Of a stretch of DNA of 64,000 bases, positions 50,874 to 60,639 are shown in pieces. The notes below the pieces were generated by a model, which saw only the letters and a program-made list of their open reading frames with translations, was not told the DNA's origin and searched no databases. This DNA comes from Candidatus Accumulibacter meliphilus (lineage in GTDB: Bacteria > Pseudomonadota > Gammaproteobacteria > Burkholderiales > Rhodocyclaceae). Numbering within the stretch: the first letter of the stretch is position 1; each line of letters starts with the position of its first letter. The stretch covers positions 37,658 through 101,657 of the forward strand of contig QPGA01000005.1 in the NCBI GenBank assembly GCA_003332265.1, written 5' to 3'. Made by a program: the position numbers and the translations under genes.

Positions 50874-53800
50874 TCACACGTTGAGCAGCGCCAGGTAATC
50901 AAACAGCGACGACCCGCCGATGGTCAGCAGCGGCAACAGGACTGCGCGCAGCAAGGGTTGGCGCGAGAAGGGGGCGAACGCGCCTTCGTCGAGCTGCTCC
51001 ATGCGGCCGCGCAGCACGTCCAACTGGCCGACGAGTGCGTCATTGCCCAGCCCTCGGGCGCGCAGGCTGGCATCGCGCATGGTCTCAACGGCGTGGCTGC
51101 GCGATGCCTCGGCCGTCATCCGCAGCGCGATAGCACAAGCCAGCATGATCCCGAAACTCAACGTCGCGATGACGTACAGCGCCGGCGGCGTGTTCCAGTC
51201 GTCGAAGAACGAACTGCGCGCCGCGAGCATCAGCGACAGGGCGATGAACGGAAAATAGATCAGCCTGCCGACGACTCGGGATCGCCGGGCGATGAACTGC
51301 AGATCGATCCACTCGTCCAGGTACTGCTCAGGCACCCCGGTCATACGGAAAAAGACCTCCCTGGTGGGGTCCGGCCAGTTCACCTTGTGCAGACGCAGGC
51401 CACGGATGAAGAGCACGCTCAGCAACGTGGCGTCGGCAACGAAGAAGATCAGGAACTGGATCGACGGCACCGCCAGCCGCGTCGTCCAAGGCTGCATTGC
51501 GCTGGTCAGCCCCCCGCGCTGTGGCGATGCGGGAACCTCACCGAATGCGCGGAGCACCAGGAACGCGAATCCCATCATCACCAGCAGGCACAGGAAGGTA
51601 CGTAGTAACCGTGCCTTGAAGCGGTTCTGTACGATGTAATGCTTCCAGAAGGAGACCGTCGCCTGGGACATTTTGAACCAGCTTGGCAGCCGCACCGGAC
51701 GTTCGCGGTAGAAGCGTACCGACATCATCGATGCGAAGCGCTGAGACAGGCTTAGCCCCCGCCTCTCTTCGGTAATACGCGCGTGGAGGTGGCGCCGCAT
51801 TACGCCGAGCCGGAAATCGCACGAGATCTGCTGGACGTTGCGGGCCAGTGCCGCCCAGGCCCACGCGGCCAGATACAGGCACACCACCAGCGTCACCAAT
51901 CTAATGGCATACGTTGGCCAGGGACTGATCCCTTTGGTCAAGGACAAGGGCTTGCCGGAATGGGTGATCCAAGCAGCAATTTCCTGCCACTGCCAGGCCA
52001 GCACCATGGGCGGCAACACGGCCAAGGCGAGGCCCGCGACCAACAAGCTACCCTTGCGCAGTCGGCGCCACCCGGGGCTGGCCCCGCCTCCCGCGATGAA
52101 GCGGCGTAGCCGTCGCTTGGCGCCGCGGCTGATGACCAGCGCAGGCACCCACAAGGCCAGCATCAGGGGCGCGGCAATCAGGGATACCGCCGCCTTCGTT
52201 AGGTCGGGTGCCATCGGCGACGATGGAGGGTGAATAGCCACACAGGAGCTTTGAAAGGGCTGCCACCTCTTGCAGCCCGACAGGTCAGCTGGCCCCGCGG
52301 CGCTGAAATCGAAGAAGCCCGAGCGAGAAACCTCGAACACGCGAGGGGCCTTGAACCAGCGCTTGACCTGGTCAGTCTGCCCCAGAATGTCCGCCGAGCT
52401 GTTGCTGGCAAGGGAGTCCTTGTCCAGCGCAAGCAAGGTGCTGAAATAGACCGATGTCTGGTAGCTATCACGAAATGGCGGAAAACCATTCTGTAGCGAA
52501 TCCACCAGGCTAAGGCCGAAGTTCGAGGCGACAATGAGGTTTCGCGCCCATTCCTGCTCACTCGGCAGCAGCAGGCGCGCATCGAGGTCGGTGGTAAAGA
52601 AAATGGCATGCGGCAACTCGCTTTGCAGGGCTTGCAGCACCAGCAGCTTGTCGTAAACATCGTTGCCGAGCACCCCGACGGCACGGATGCCGCCCCCCTT
52701 GGGCTGCGCCTTGCGCAAGGCGGCGTCGCGCTCACCGATACGCGTGGCCAACCGGCGCAGGTAATCGAACTGGCTTCGCCCCTCGGGGCGCTCGATGAAG
52801 GTGCCGTCGCCACCGATGGCGTCCTGACCGCCCTCCTTGGCGTCCTTCTCGGCGCCGCTGGCCTTGGCCGGTGCGCGGTCGCCGGGCAGGCGGCCGTCGA
52901 GCCCGCGCAGGTAGTACCAGCCTTCGACGCTGAAACCGGCGATCTGCTTCTCCCTGTCAAAGGAAAACAGTTGCTGCAGCTTTCGACCGTACAGCGTGTC
53001 CCATTCCGCGACGATGGCGACCGTACTCCGAACAGCCGCTGTATCCGACAGGGCATCTGCCTTGCTGCCGGCGGACGCCGGACAGGGCTTCAAGGCGCCA
53101 TTCTTGTCGCCGCAGTGCAAACCGCGAAGCTCAAGTTCGTGGACCAGTGCGCCACCGAGGTCGTCGTCGGTGCCGATGGTGCGCAACAGCGGCACGCCGT
53201 GCATCAGGAACCAATCCGTGACTGACTTCTTCCCCTCTCGCCGATCCTTGAGGACGATGTCGTCGGACACTGTCGCGGCGCCGGAGAAGAAGCGCATGTC
53301 AAACGGCATCGGATTGTCCTTGTTGAACCTGAAGCCATCGAGATCAGCCTCGATGGCGAAAGCGCGCAAGCCGTCGGACGATTGCGGTCCGAGCACGCGC
53401 CAGCGGATCCGCCGCTCGTCTGACTCCTCCCGCACTGGCGTCACTGCCCGCGCGAGCGCGGCCAGTTTGTGCAGCGGCTGATCGACGTAGACGCTGCTGT
53501 CCAGCCACAGCAGGACGACTCGTTTGCCCTTGCAGTACTTCACTCCCCCGCACTGGAAACGCTCGAAAGGGACAACGTCCGGCTTCTTGTTAGGCTTCTT
53601 GTTATCCTCACAAGGCGGTTTCAAATAAAAGTAGCCCAGATGTTCGTTGTCGCTGGGCACGTAGTTGCGTCCGGCGAGCCCGGCGAGCACGGCATAGCGC
53701 ATGCGCAACCGGCCCTCGATCTGCTCGGCATAGATGCCGCCAGGGATCATCACCGCCAGCACAACGATCTCGGCGTCGCGTTCGGCGTCCAAGTCATCGC

Positions 53801-54074
53801 GCAACAGGGCCACGTCGTGCTTTTGCAATTCATCAGCGGTCGGTGGTGAATCAGGCTCTTGCTGTCGCGCTCGCGCGACTACCGCCAACGGGTCCTGCCA
53901 GAGTCGAGCTTCCACGTCCTGTACTGCCTCGTGGCGCTCGCTGCGCTGTTCGGCCAGCACCGGTCGTCCCGTTTGCAGCGGTTTGACGGCAACGAAGAAG
54001 GCGCCCGCAGCGAGCAGCACGATCATGACGAGGCCGCCGTTCGGCATGCCACCAGGCGAGTCGTTCTTATCCAT
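50874..54074 (-). CDS. Unknown 1066-residue membrane protein with periplasmic-binding-like region
   Basis: I do not recognise this family. After an N-terminal helix (GLVMIVLLAAGAFFVAV) come about 600 probably periplasmic residues. One part reads AVGVLGNDVYDKLLVLQALQ, then AIFFTTDLDARLLLPSEQEW and LIVASNFGLSL, an alternating strand-helix pattern like type-1 periplasmic-binding domains. Several cysteines lie near residue 170-180 and in FSAAGPADLSGCKRWQPF. About six helices follow in the C-terminal 400 residues (LIAAPLMLALWVPALVI, LLVAGLALAVLPPMVLAW, FLCLLVMMGFAFLVLRAF). It may be a receptor-like membrane protein. The ATG at 54074 follows GGGAGACAGCG. Confidence 0.75.
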   Translation of the reverse strand: MDKNDSPGGMPNGGLVMIVLLAAGAFFVAVKPLQTGRPVLAEQRSERHEAVQDVEARLWQDPLAVVARARQQEPDSPPTADELQKHDVALLRDDLDAERDAEIVVLAVMIPGGIYAEQIEGRLRMRYAVLAGLAGRNYVPSDNEHLGYFYLKPPCEDNKKPNKKPDVVPFERFQCGGVKYCKGKRVVLLWLDSSVYVDQPLHKLAALARAVTPVREESDERRIRWRVLGPQSSDGLRAFAIEADLDGFRFNKDNPMPFDMRFFSGAATVSDDIVLKDRREGKKSVTDWFLMHGVPLLRTIGTDDDLGGALVHELELRGLHCGDKNGALKPCPASAGSKADALSDTAAVRSTVAIVAEWDTLYGRKLQQLFSFDREKQIAGFSVEGWYYLRGLDGRLPGDRAPAKASGAEKDAKEGGQDAIGGDGTFIERPEGRSQFDYLRRLATRIGERDAALRKAQPKGGGIRAVGVLGNDVYDKLLVLQALQSELPHAIFFTTDLDARLLLPSEQEWARNLIVASNFGLSLVDSLQNGFPPFRDSYQTSVYFSTLLALDKDSLASNSSADILGQTDQVKRWFKAPRVFEVSRSGFFDFSAAGPADLSGCKRWQPFQSSCVAIHPPSSPMAPDLTKAAVSLIAAPLMLALWVPALVISRGAKRRLRRFIAGGGASPGWRRLRKGSLLVAGLALAVLPPMVLAWQWQEIAAWITHSGKPLSLTKGISPWPTYAIRLVTLVVCLYLAAWAWAALARNVQQISCDFRLGVMRRHLHARITEERRGLSLSQRFASMMSVRFYRERPVRLPSWFKMSQATVSFWKHYIVQNRFKARLLRTFLCLLVMMGFAFLVLRAFGEVPASPQRGGLTSAMQPWTTRLAVPSIQFLIFFVADATLLSVLFIRGLRLHKVNWPDPTREVFFRMTGVPEQYLDEWIDLQFIARRSRVVGRLIYFPFIALSLMLAARSSFFDDWNTPPALYVIATLSFGIMLACAIALRMTAEASRSHAVETMRDASLRARGLGNDALVGQLDVLRGRMEQLDEGAFAPFSRQPLLRAVLLPLLTIGGSSLFDYLALLNV

Positions 54075-55268
54075 CGCTGTCTCCCGGTGAAGAGCGCAGG
54101 TTCCGCCGCTTCAAGCCTCTGCTCCATCCTTCTCGATGTCGAGACGCCCGCCAGCCGAACGCTTTTCGGAATGCCGACGCAAGGCACGTGCCAGCTTGGA
54201 CTGCAATCTTAAGCCCATGACTCGAAACGACTTTCCAGGAACGCCAACGCTCACGGGTGGAAAAGTGGGTCCAGGATTACCCGCGGCGGCGCGCTCCGCG
54301 ACCTGAATTGCCTTTGCCACGGACTCGCATCGTGACCCCGGGGTCCGCGAGAACAAGACGCAAGTGGCGGCGCAGAGAGCGGCGAACTTCGCGGGTCACA
54401 TTCCACCCGGGCGGGTCGGCATTGCCCCACCTGCCAGCCGCCGCCCTGCTCCCAGCGTGCCATCGTCTTGGCATCTTCCGGACAGTTGGCCCGGGGAGCC
54501 CATGCCGAGTCATCCGAACCGCAGCGCGCTCTATTCCTTGGCTCATCGGACTCTCTCTCCTCGACGGCTGAGTGGATGAGCAAAGGCAGGGCGGGTCATA
54601 CGACCGGCGATGTCGGCTCGCCAAAGTGGGTCTGCATGTCGCAGACGCCACCCGCGTCGGTGGCGAAAACGATGGATGGCTCGCTTCTCGCCGCTCCCAC
54701 AGGAAGACCCCGCAGGAACAAAAACGAGAAGATGTTGCCTTTGGCTCTGGTTCTGTCTTGTTCGCTCTTGTTTCCCCGCCGGCTCCTCTCGCATCGGCGC
54801 GTATCGTCACCGAAGGGAACGCCTATTCAATTGGCGCCAATATCGCCCGAATGCCTGGCACCAATACTTGCCGCATAGCGCCGTGTGATCCTCGAACGCC
54901 GCAGCAAGCGCTCAGTCGCCCGGCCGCCACAACGCCATTGGCGCCACGCAATCCCATGATTTCACAGCATATAATCGCCAAGCTTAGGCTCGCGAGCAAT
55001 CTGCTGTCAGCAAGGTGGATAATGCCTTGAGGCGATTAGTGGCGCGCCGGTGGCCGCAAACCCATTGCACACCGATCGCCAATTAGTGGTAATTTGTCCT
55101 CCGGAAAGACCCCAGCTTGACCAGGAAGCAGAGCATCGGCCTCTTGGCACAAGGAGAAAAACGAGGGTAAACCGTGCAGTGGCGAGGGAAAGCGTATGCG
55201 CAGCTGACCCGCGATGGATGCTCATCGCGACTACAAAAAGACAGCTTCACCCACATTAGGAGGTGGTC
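54075..55268. other. Long stretch without a supportable gene
   Basis: About 1.2 kb with only short, overlapping frames in several directions, none with a recognisable domain or convincing start. It may hold decayed genes or long untranslated DNA. An AT-richer segment near 54960-54985 (ACAGCATATAATCG) could be promoter-like. The end holds the AGGAGG ribosome-binding site of the symporter gene. Confidence 0.5.
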
Positions 55269-56606
55269 ATGAACTTGACAGTCAAAGTATTGCTGGGAAT
55301 GGCGCTAGGCATAGTGGTTGGCCTGGCGATCAACCTGGGCGGCCTGAGTCCAGCGGGCTCCTTCGTCAACGAGTACCTGGTCGATGGCTTGTTTCTCGTG
55401 GTCGGAAAACTCTTTGTCAACGCGTTGAAGATGATGGTGGTTCCGCTGGTGCTTTTTTCGCTGATTTGTGGCGTCTGCGGTATCGGCGACATCAGACTGC
55501 TGGGGCGTATCGGGACCAAGGCTTTCGTTCTGTACATCCTCACTACCGCGATCGCCATCGCCACAGGGATCCTGCTTGCTGCCGGACTGGGCATCGGCGA
55601 AGGCATGAATGCAGTCACGGAAACAGTATTCACCGGCAAGGATTCGCCACCGCTGTCCGAAGTGCTGATCAACATCGTCCCTTCCAATCCAATCAGTGCC
55701 ATGGCCACCGGTGAGATGCTGGCGATCATCTTCTTTGCCATCCTCTGTGGTGTCGGTATGTTGATGGTCGGCAAGAAGGCACAGCCCGTCGTCGAGTTTG
55801 TCGAATTGCTCAACGAAGTGATGATGAAAATGGTCACCATCATCATGGCGCTGGCACCTTACGCGGTCTTTTGCCTGCTTGCCAAAGCGATCGGCAGCCT
55901 GGGACTGGATTTGCTTGTGAAACTGATCGGCTATGTCGCCGTGCTGATTTCCGTCCTGCTGTTCCATCTGTTCGTGACCCTGCAAGTGATACTCAAGATT
56001 TTCTCCGGGCTGAGCTCGATGACCTTCCTGAAGAAAATGCGCAATGTGCAGGTATTTGCTTTCAGCACCTCGAGCTCCAACGCCACCATCCCAGTGACGC
56101 TGCGAACCGTTACTGAACGCCTTGGGGTCAAGAACTCGGTGGCCTCCTTTACGGTTCCGTTCGGCGCCACCATCAATATGGACGGCACGGCGATCATGCA
56201 GGGGGTGGCAACGGTATTCATCGCCAACGTCTACGGTGTCGATCTCGGCTTTGGAGGTTATCTGACCGTCATCCTGATGTCGGTTCTGGCTTCCATTGGT
56301 ACCGCCGGCGTACCGGGGGTCGGACTGATCATGCTGTCGATGGTTTTCGCACAGGTTGGTTTGCCGATCGAGGGAATCGGCTTGATTCTCGGGGTCGACC
56401 GCTTGCTGGACATGATCCGGACCGCCGTCAATGTCTCGGGTGACGCCGTGGTATCGGTAATCGTCGCGAAGAGCGAAGGCCAGCTGGACCTGGACGTTTA
56501 TAACGACCCCGAAGCTGGCGCCTTCAGCACTGAAGATGTACACCTCGACAAAGAAGTTGAACGCGAGATGGCGCAGATGGTCCGCAACACGCACGACCAC
56601 AAATAG
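55269..56606 (+). CDS. Dicarboxylate/amino-acid:cation symporter (DAACS family)
   Basis: This 445-residue protein has eight or more membrane helices plus the two re-entrant motifs of the family: FAFSTSSSNATIPVTL (serine-rich loop), TVPFGATINMDGTAIMQGVA (cation and substrate site) and GTAGVPGVGLIMLSMVF. It moves glutamate, aspartate, C4-dicarboxylate or a neutral amino acid together with protons or sodium. The perfect AGGAGG at 55258-55263 sets the start at the ATG 55269 rather than the GTG two codons upstream. Two R1 repeats follow the stop. Confidence 0.92.
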   Translation: MNLTVKVLLGMALGIVVGLAINLGGLSPAGSFVNEYLVDGLFLVVGKLFVNALKMMVVPLVLFSLICGVCGIGDIRLLGRIGTKAFVLYILTTAIAIATGILLAAGLGIGEGMNAVTETVFTGKDSPPLSEVLINIVPSNPISAMATGEMLAIIFFAILCGVGMLMVGKKAQPVVEFVELLNEVMMKMVTIIMALAPYAVFCLLAKAIGSLGLDLLVKLIGYVAVLISVLLFHLFVTLQVILKIFSGLSSMTFLKKMRNVQVFAFSTSSSNATIPVTLRTVTERLGVKNSVASFTVPFGATINMDGTAIMQGVATVFIANVYGVDLGFGGYLTVILMSVLASIGTAGVPGVGLIMLSMVFAQVGLPIEGIGLILGVDRLLDMIRTAVNVSGDAVVSVIVAKSEGQLDLDVYNDPEAGAFSTEDVHLDKEVEREMAQMVRNTHDHK

Positions 56607-56635
56607 CAAGGCCGGTCCCGGCTAACGGTCATGAA

Positions 56636-56748
56636 ATGGCGAGATACCCCGGATAATGAAAGTCATGACCGCCCCCTCTTCCCCCGGGCCCTTCTCCCGC
56701 AAGGGGAGAAGGGAGTTTCGTGAGTCGCATGCGCGACTTTCACATTAA
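56636..56748 (+). repeat. Dispersed hairpin repeat R1, copy B
   Basis: Nearly identical to the copy at 24568, including the three hairpins and the ACATTAA end, with small changes in the first arm. It is followed directly by copy C. Confidence 0.85.
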
Positions 56749-56870
56749 CGGTCATGACACGTGGAGACACCCCAAATCATGAAAGTCATGACCGTCTCCC
56801 TCTTCCCCGACCCTTCTCCCGCGAGGGGAGAAGGGGGATTCGTGAGTCGCTGGCGCGACTTTCACATTAA
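56749..56870 (+). repeat. Dispersed hairpin repeat R1, copy C (tandem)
   Basis: It begins where copy B ends. Differences include GCGAGGGGAGAAGG in the middle hairpin and GTCGCTGGCGCGAC in the last. The tandem pair would have arisen by a second insertion or unequal crossing over. Confidence 0.82.
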
Positions 56871-57159
56871 AGGCCGGGACACCACCACCGCCATCGCCCA
56901 GCACCGGCGGAGTGACTCCCGACGACCACGCGCCCGCTCAGGCGGAGCGTGGTCGTTGGCCTTTCTGGAGCCTTCACGGAAGCAACAAGCGCCTGCTTGA
57001 CGCCGTGCCAGGCCGCGCCGTTCGCGCCCAGCTGGCTGACCGGGCCTGCCACCGTCACGCGATCACCCATGGTGATCAAGCATTCGTTACACTGCGCAGC
57101 GTGGGCACGCGCAGACAGTCATTCTGGACGATATTTGCAAAGCGATAAGAGGAGAAAAA
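56871..57159. other. Upstream region of the DUF2092 gene
   Basis: I see no gene here. It holds the presumed promoter of the following locus, without a clear sigma factor motif, and the ribosome-binding stretch AGAGGAG before 57160. Confidence 0.5.
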
Positions 57160-57966
57160 ATGATGGAACGAAACGTGATGGTGAATCTTGTCGGTGGCAC
57201 TTTTCTGGCCGCCACGCTGCTTCTCGGAGCCAGTGGCACGGCCCTGGCAGATGAGAAAAGAGAGCCGCCGGCCACGTCCGCGAAAGAGGTCAAGGATCAG
57301 CGAGCCCTCAAGCTGCTGAAGGACATGAGTGACACCCTGGCCGCAGCGCGGACGCTCCAGTTCAAGGCGCGCAGCCTGCTGCCACTGGAGTCGCCGACCG
57401 GGCAGTACATCAGCCTCTTCGCGGCTTCACGGGTGCTCCTGCAACGACCGGATCGCCTGTTCGTCGAGTCGCGCGGCGACCTCCTGCCCAACGACCTCTA
57501 CTACAACGGCAAGACGGTGACGGCCATCGGGCCAGCCAGGAAATTCTACGCGCAGCAAGAAGGCAGCGGCAACACCGTCGACGAAGTCCTCCAGCAAGAA
57601 CACCCGGGCGCGGACACCTTGGCACCTTTCGTTGACCTCCTGGTTTCGGATCCCTATGCCCGCCTCACAAAGGACCTGTCGAGTGCCTTTGTGGTAGGGC
57701 AGTCGACGATCGCCGGTGTGAAGACCGATCACCTCGCGTTTACCGCTCCCGGCATCGACTGGGAGCTATGGATCGGCGCGCAGGACAAGCTACCGCGCCT
57801 GGCGGTCGCCTCCTACCGCAGCGGTGAGCGGCAACCAACCTTCACCGTCGAGTTCTCGGACTGGAAACTCAATGCGCCGCTGCCGGCGCAGAGCTTCGAG
57901 GTCAGCATTCCGAAAGACGCCGTCAAGCTCGAGTTCAAGCGGATCGGCCTTGCGCAGTCCAGATAA
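57160..57966 (+). CDS. DUF2092-family exported protein
   Basis: This 268-residue protein has a signal peptide (GGTFLAATLLLGASGTALAD). A DUF2092-type, LolA/LppX-like fold follows: DMSDTLAAARTLQFKARSLL, SRVLLQRPDRLFVESRGDL, YNGKTVTAIGPARKFYAQ and SYRSGERQPTFTVEFSDWKL. The family is thought to bind lipophilic ligands in the periplasm; the exact role is unknown. It starts after AGAGGAGAAAA. Together with the next small protein, the two-component pair and the Do-type protease it forms an envelope-related locus. Confidence 0.87.
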   Translation: MMERNVMVNLVGGTFLAATLLLGASGTALADEKREPPATSAKEVKDQRALKLLKDMSDTLAAARTLQFKARSLLPLESPTGQYISLFAASRVLLQRPDRLFVESRGDLLPNDLYYNGKTVTAIGPARKFYAQQEGSGNTVDEVLQQEHPGADTLAPFVDLLVSDPYARLTKDLSSAFVVGQSTIAGVKTDHLAFTAPGIDWELWIGAQDKLPRLAVASYRSGERQPTFTVEFSDWKLNAPLPAQSFEVSIPKDAVKLEFKRIGLAQSR

Positions 57967-57999
57967 GTGACACCAGGAAGAAACACAAGGAGCAATGCG

Positions 58000-58476
58000 A
58001 TGAAACTGACGAAAACACTCATTCTCGGCGTCGCGGTGACCGCGAGCGTACTGGTTCCCCTTGCCGATGCCAATGCCTGGGTCGCTGCCGGCCGAGGCTG
58101 GGGCGGACGAGGCTTCGTTGCCGCTGGCCACCCCGGCGGCTACTACCATGGTGGCGGCTACTACCATGGCGGTTGCTACGGCTGCGGCGCAGCCGCGGGT
58201 GCGGTGGCCGGCCTGGCCGTGGGAGCGATGGCGGGTGCAGCGATCGCCAGCGCCTCGCAACCGGTTTACGTGGCCCCGCAGCCGGTCTACGTAGCCCCGC
58301 AGCCGACTTACGTCGTGCAGGGCAATCTGCCGATCGGCAGCCAGTACGCAGCACTGCCGCCCAACGCCAAACACATGACCGTGAACGGTACCCAGTATTA
58401 CCAGAGCGGAGCAAACTGGTACAAGCCCTACTTCGGGTCGAGCGGCGTGTATTACGAAGTGGTGCTGGCGCCGTAA
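58000..58476 (+). CDS. DUF6515-like exported small glycine/tyrosine-rich protein
   Basis: This 158-residue protein has a signal peptide (TLILGVAVTASVLVPLADAN), then a Gly/Tyr/His-rich repeat (GGYYHGGGYYHGGCYGCG), a hydrophobic glycine-zipper-like helix (AAAGAVAGLAVGAMAGAAIA), repeats of VYVAPQP and a C-terminal domain (TVNGTQYYQSGANWYKPYFG). The C-terminal pattern matches DUF6515 proteins. Envelope location is probable and function unknown. The start at 58000 has AAGGAG; the frame is open from 57967, which would precede the signal peptide. The response regulator gene begins 36 bp downstream. Confidence 0.8.
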   Translation: MKLTKTLILGVAVTASVLVPLADANAWVAAGRGWGGRGFVAAGHPGGYYHGGGYYHGGCYGCGAAAGAVAGLAVGAMAGAAIASASQPVYVAPQPVYVAPQPTYVVQGNLPIGSQYAALPPNAKHMTVNGTQYYQSGANWYKPYFGSSGVYYEVVLAP

Positions 58477-58512
58477 CGGTCCTGCCGGGCAGTCGGTCAG
58501 CGGCGCCAGACG

Positions 58513-59172
58513 ATGCGCGTGTTATTGGTCGAAGACGACCCGATGATCGGCAAGAGTGTCCAGCAAGGCCTGCGCCAGGAGGGCAGCAGCGTCGACTGGG
58601 TGCGCGACGGACAAACGGCCGAACTGGCCCTGACGACCGCGCCCTATGAGTTGCTGTTGCTCGACCTCGGCCTGCCCGGCAGGTCTGGTCTGGAGGTTCT
58701 CGCCCGGCTGCGACGTTCCGGCAACGACATTCCGGTGCTGATCATTACCGCCCGCGACGCTGTCGCCGACCGCATCAGGGGGCTGGACAGCGGCGCTGAC
58801 GATTATTTGGTGAAACCCTTTGACCTCGACGAGCTGTCGGCACGCATGCGGGCGCTGCTGCGCCGCCATGCCGGTCGCGCCAGCCCGGTGATCGAGCACG
58901 GCGACTTGCGCATGAATCCGGCGACCCACGAGCTGACCCAGGACGGCAAGCCGGTGGCCCTTTCGGCGCGTGAATTTGCCCTGCTCCAGGCGCTGCTCGA
59001 ACGACCGGGAACGCCACTGTCGCGGACGAAACTCGAAGAGCGCCTGTACGGCTGGGGCGAAGAAATCGAAAGCAACGCCGTCGAAGTCTATATCCACTCC
59101 CTGCGGCGCAAGCTCGGCACTGAACGGATCAAGAACATCCGCGGTGTCGGCTACCTGCTCCCCCCTGGCTGA
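58513..59172 (+). CDS. OmpR-family response regulator (QseB/PmrA-like)
   Basis: This 219-residue protein has a receiver domain with D8, D9, phospho-acceptor D51 (LLLDLGLPG) and K in LVKPF. A winged helix follows ([41 protein letters not shown]). It shares one base with the kinase gene start, in TGATG, so the pair is coupled. The QseB/PmrA group binds TTAAG-type direct repeats, and one lies at 60554-60569 before the protease gene, which is a likely target. Confidence 0.93.
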   Translation: MRVLLVEDDPMIGKSVQQGLRQEGSSVDWVRDGQTAELALTTAPYELLLLDLGLPGRSGLEVLARLRRSGNDIPVLIITARDAVADRIRGLDSGADDYLVKPFDLDELSARMRALLRRHAGRASPVIEHGDLRMNPATHELTQDGKPVALSAREFALLQALLERPGTPLSRTKLEERLYGWGEEIESNAVEVYIHSLRRKLGTERIKNIRGVGYLLPPG

Positions 59173-60557
59173 TGACCTCGATCCGCCGCCAGTTGCTGCT
59201 GGCGCTGCTGTCGGTGATTACGCTGACCACGCTGCTCGGTGCGCTGGCCACCTACCGGACGGCGCGCGACGAGGCCAACGCGATGTTCGACTACCAACTG
59301 CGCCAGCTGGCCCTGTCCTTCCGCGACCAGGTCTTCCGGAGCAGTGGGCAGCACAACTTCGCACTCGACGGTGACGCGCAGGACTTCTCGATCCAGGTCT
59401 GGCGCCCGGACGGCACGCGGCTCTACCTTTCGCACCCGCGCGACGGGCTACCCGACAAGACGCCGCTCGGCTTCGCGACCATCGATACCGGCCGCGGCAA
59501 GTGGCGCGTGTTCGGCATGCAGCAGCGCGGCCAGACGATTCAGGTCGCGCAACCGATGCATTCGCGCGACGAACTGGCGCTGGCCGCCGCCTTGCGAACG
59601 ATCGCCCCGTTTCTGCTCATGCTGCCGATTCTCGGGGTCCTGATCTGGGTCGTTGTCGGCCGCGGACTACGCCCGCTCGATGCGGTCGCGCGAGCGGTCA
59701 GCACGCGCACCGCAGTCGCCCTCGACCCCCTCCCGGAGAATCGGGTGCCTAGCGAAGTGGTGCCGCTGGTGCGGGCGCTGAACGAGCTGCTCGACCGGCT
59801 CAAGCACGCCTTGCAGGCGCAGCGCGAGTTCACCGCCGACGCCGCGCACGAACTGCGCACCCCGCTGGCGGCACTGAGCCTGCAGGTGCAACTCGCCGAA
59901 CGCGCGCCGGATGCGGCTGCTCGTGCCGAAGCCTTCGGCGAATTGAAAGGCGGCTTGCGGCGCGCGACGCATTCGGTGCAGCAGTTGCTGACCCTGGCCC
60001 GCCAGGAACCGGGCAGCGGCGGCCAGGCAGAGCGCATACCAAGCCCGCTACGGCTTGGCGAGCTGGTGGCGGCGGTGATCGCCGCGCAGCTGCCGCTGGC
60101 GGAAGCAAAGGAAATCGATCTCGGCGCCGCAGCAGGCAGCGGCGAGGACATGCTTGACGGCGACGAAGAGGCGCTGCGCATCCTGATCACCAATCTGGTC
60201 GGCAACGCCATTCGCTATACCCCCGCCGGCGGCCGCGTCGATGTCGCCAGCGGTGAAGACGAGAGCGGCGTGTTCATCGAAGTCAGCGACTCGGGCCCGG
60301 GCATTCCGGCCGCAGACCGGCAGCGCGTCTTCGACCGCTTCTATCGCCGCGCACAGAGCGACGAAGCGGGTAGCGGCCTGGGACTGGCGATCGTCAAGAC
60401 CATCGCCGAACGCCACCGGGCGACGGTGCAGCTTGGCGAGGCCGCGCTCGGCGGCTTGCGCGTGCGCGTTCAATTCGAGCCCGGCGCAGCTTCCTCTCGC
60501 CCTCGCACCGTCTCTCGCGCCGCTGCCTCGTCCTTACCGCCCGGCCTACCGTCTTAA
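59172..60557 (+). CDS. Sensor histidine kinase (QseC-like)
   Basis: This 461-residue kinase has helices near residues 8-30 ([19 protein letters not shown]) and 142-162 ([19 protein letters not shown]) flanking a short periplasmic domain. It then has HAMP, the phospho-acceptor DAAHELRTP (H226), an N-box ([10 protein letters not shown]) and G-boxes ([19 protein letters not shown]). The C-terminal 25 residues are low in complexity. The stop codon lies inside the TTAAG repeat that precedes the protease gene. Confidence 0.93.
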   Translation: MTSIRRQLLLALLSVITLTTLLGALATYRTARDEANAMFDYQLRQLALSFRDQVFRSSGQHNFALDGDAQDFSIQVWRPDGTRLYLSHPRDGLPDKTPLGFATIDTGRGKWRVFGMQQRGQTIQVAQPMHSRDELALAAALRTIAPFLLMLPILGVLIWVVVGRGLRPLDAVARAVSTRTAVALDPLPENRVPSEVVPLVRALNELLDRLKHALQAQREFTADAAHELRTPLAALSLQVQLAERAPDAAARAEAFGELKGGLRRATHSVQQLLTLARQEPGSGGQAERIPSPLRLGELVAAVIAAQLPLAEAKEIDLGAAAGSGEDMLDGDEEALRILITNLVGNAIRYTPAGGRVDVASGEDESGVFIEVSDSGPGIPAADRQRVFDRFYRRAQSDEAGSGLGLAIVKTIAERHRATVQLGEAALGGLRVRVQFEPGAASSRPRTVSRAAASSLPPGLPS

Positions 60558-60569
60558 GTCAGCTTTAAG
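60554..60569 (+). promoter_or_regulatory. PmrA/QseB-type direct repeat before the Do-family protease gene
   Basis: TTAAG-N6-TTAAG (60554-60558 and 60565-60569), 11 bp apart, is the half-site pattern known for PmrA/QseB. A TATCGT at 60581 could be the -10 element, which would put the box over the -35 region. Control by the adjacent regulator is inferred. Confidence 0.5.
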
Positions 60570-60639
60570 TCGTGACCCTCTATCGTACGTACCACCGGAA
60601 GCGAATCGCTTCCCCTCTGGAACGGAACAGGAGATCACC

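Noticed and set aside
55131-55160. TGGCAC at about 55145 considered as a second sigma-54 element before the symporter gene
   Set aside because: No TTGC at the required distance; the following bases are AAGGAGAAAA.
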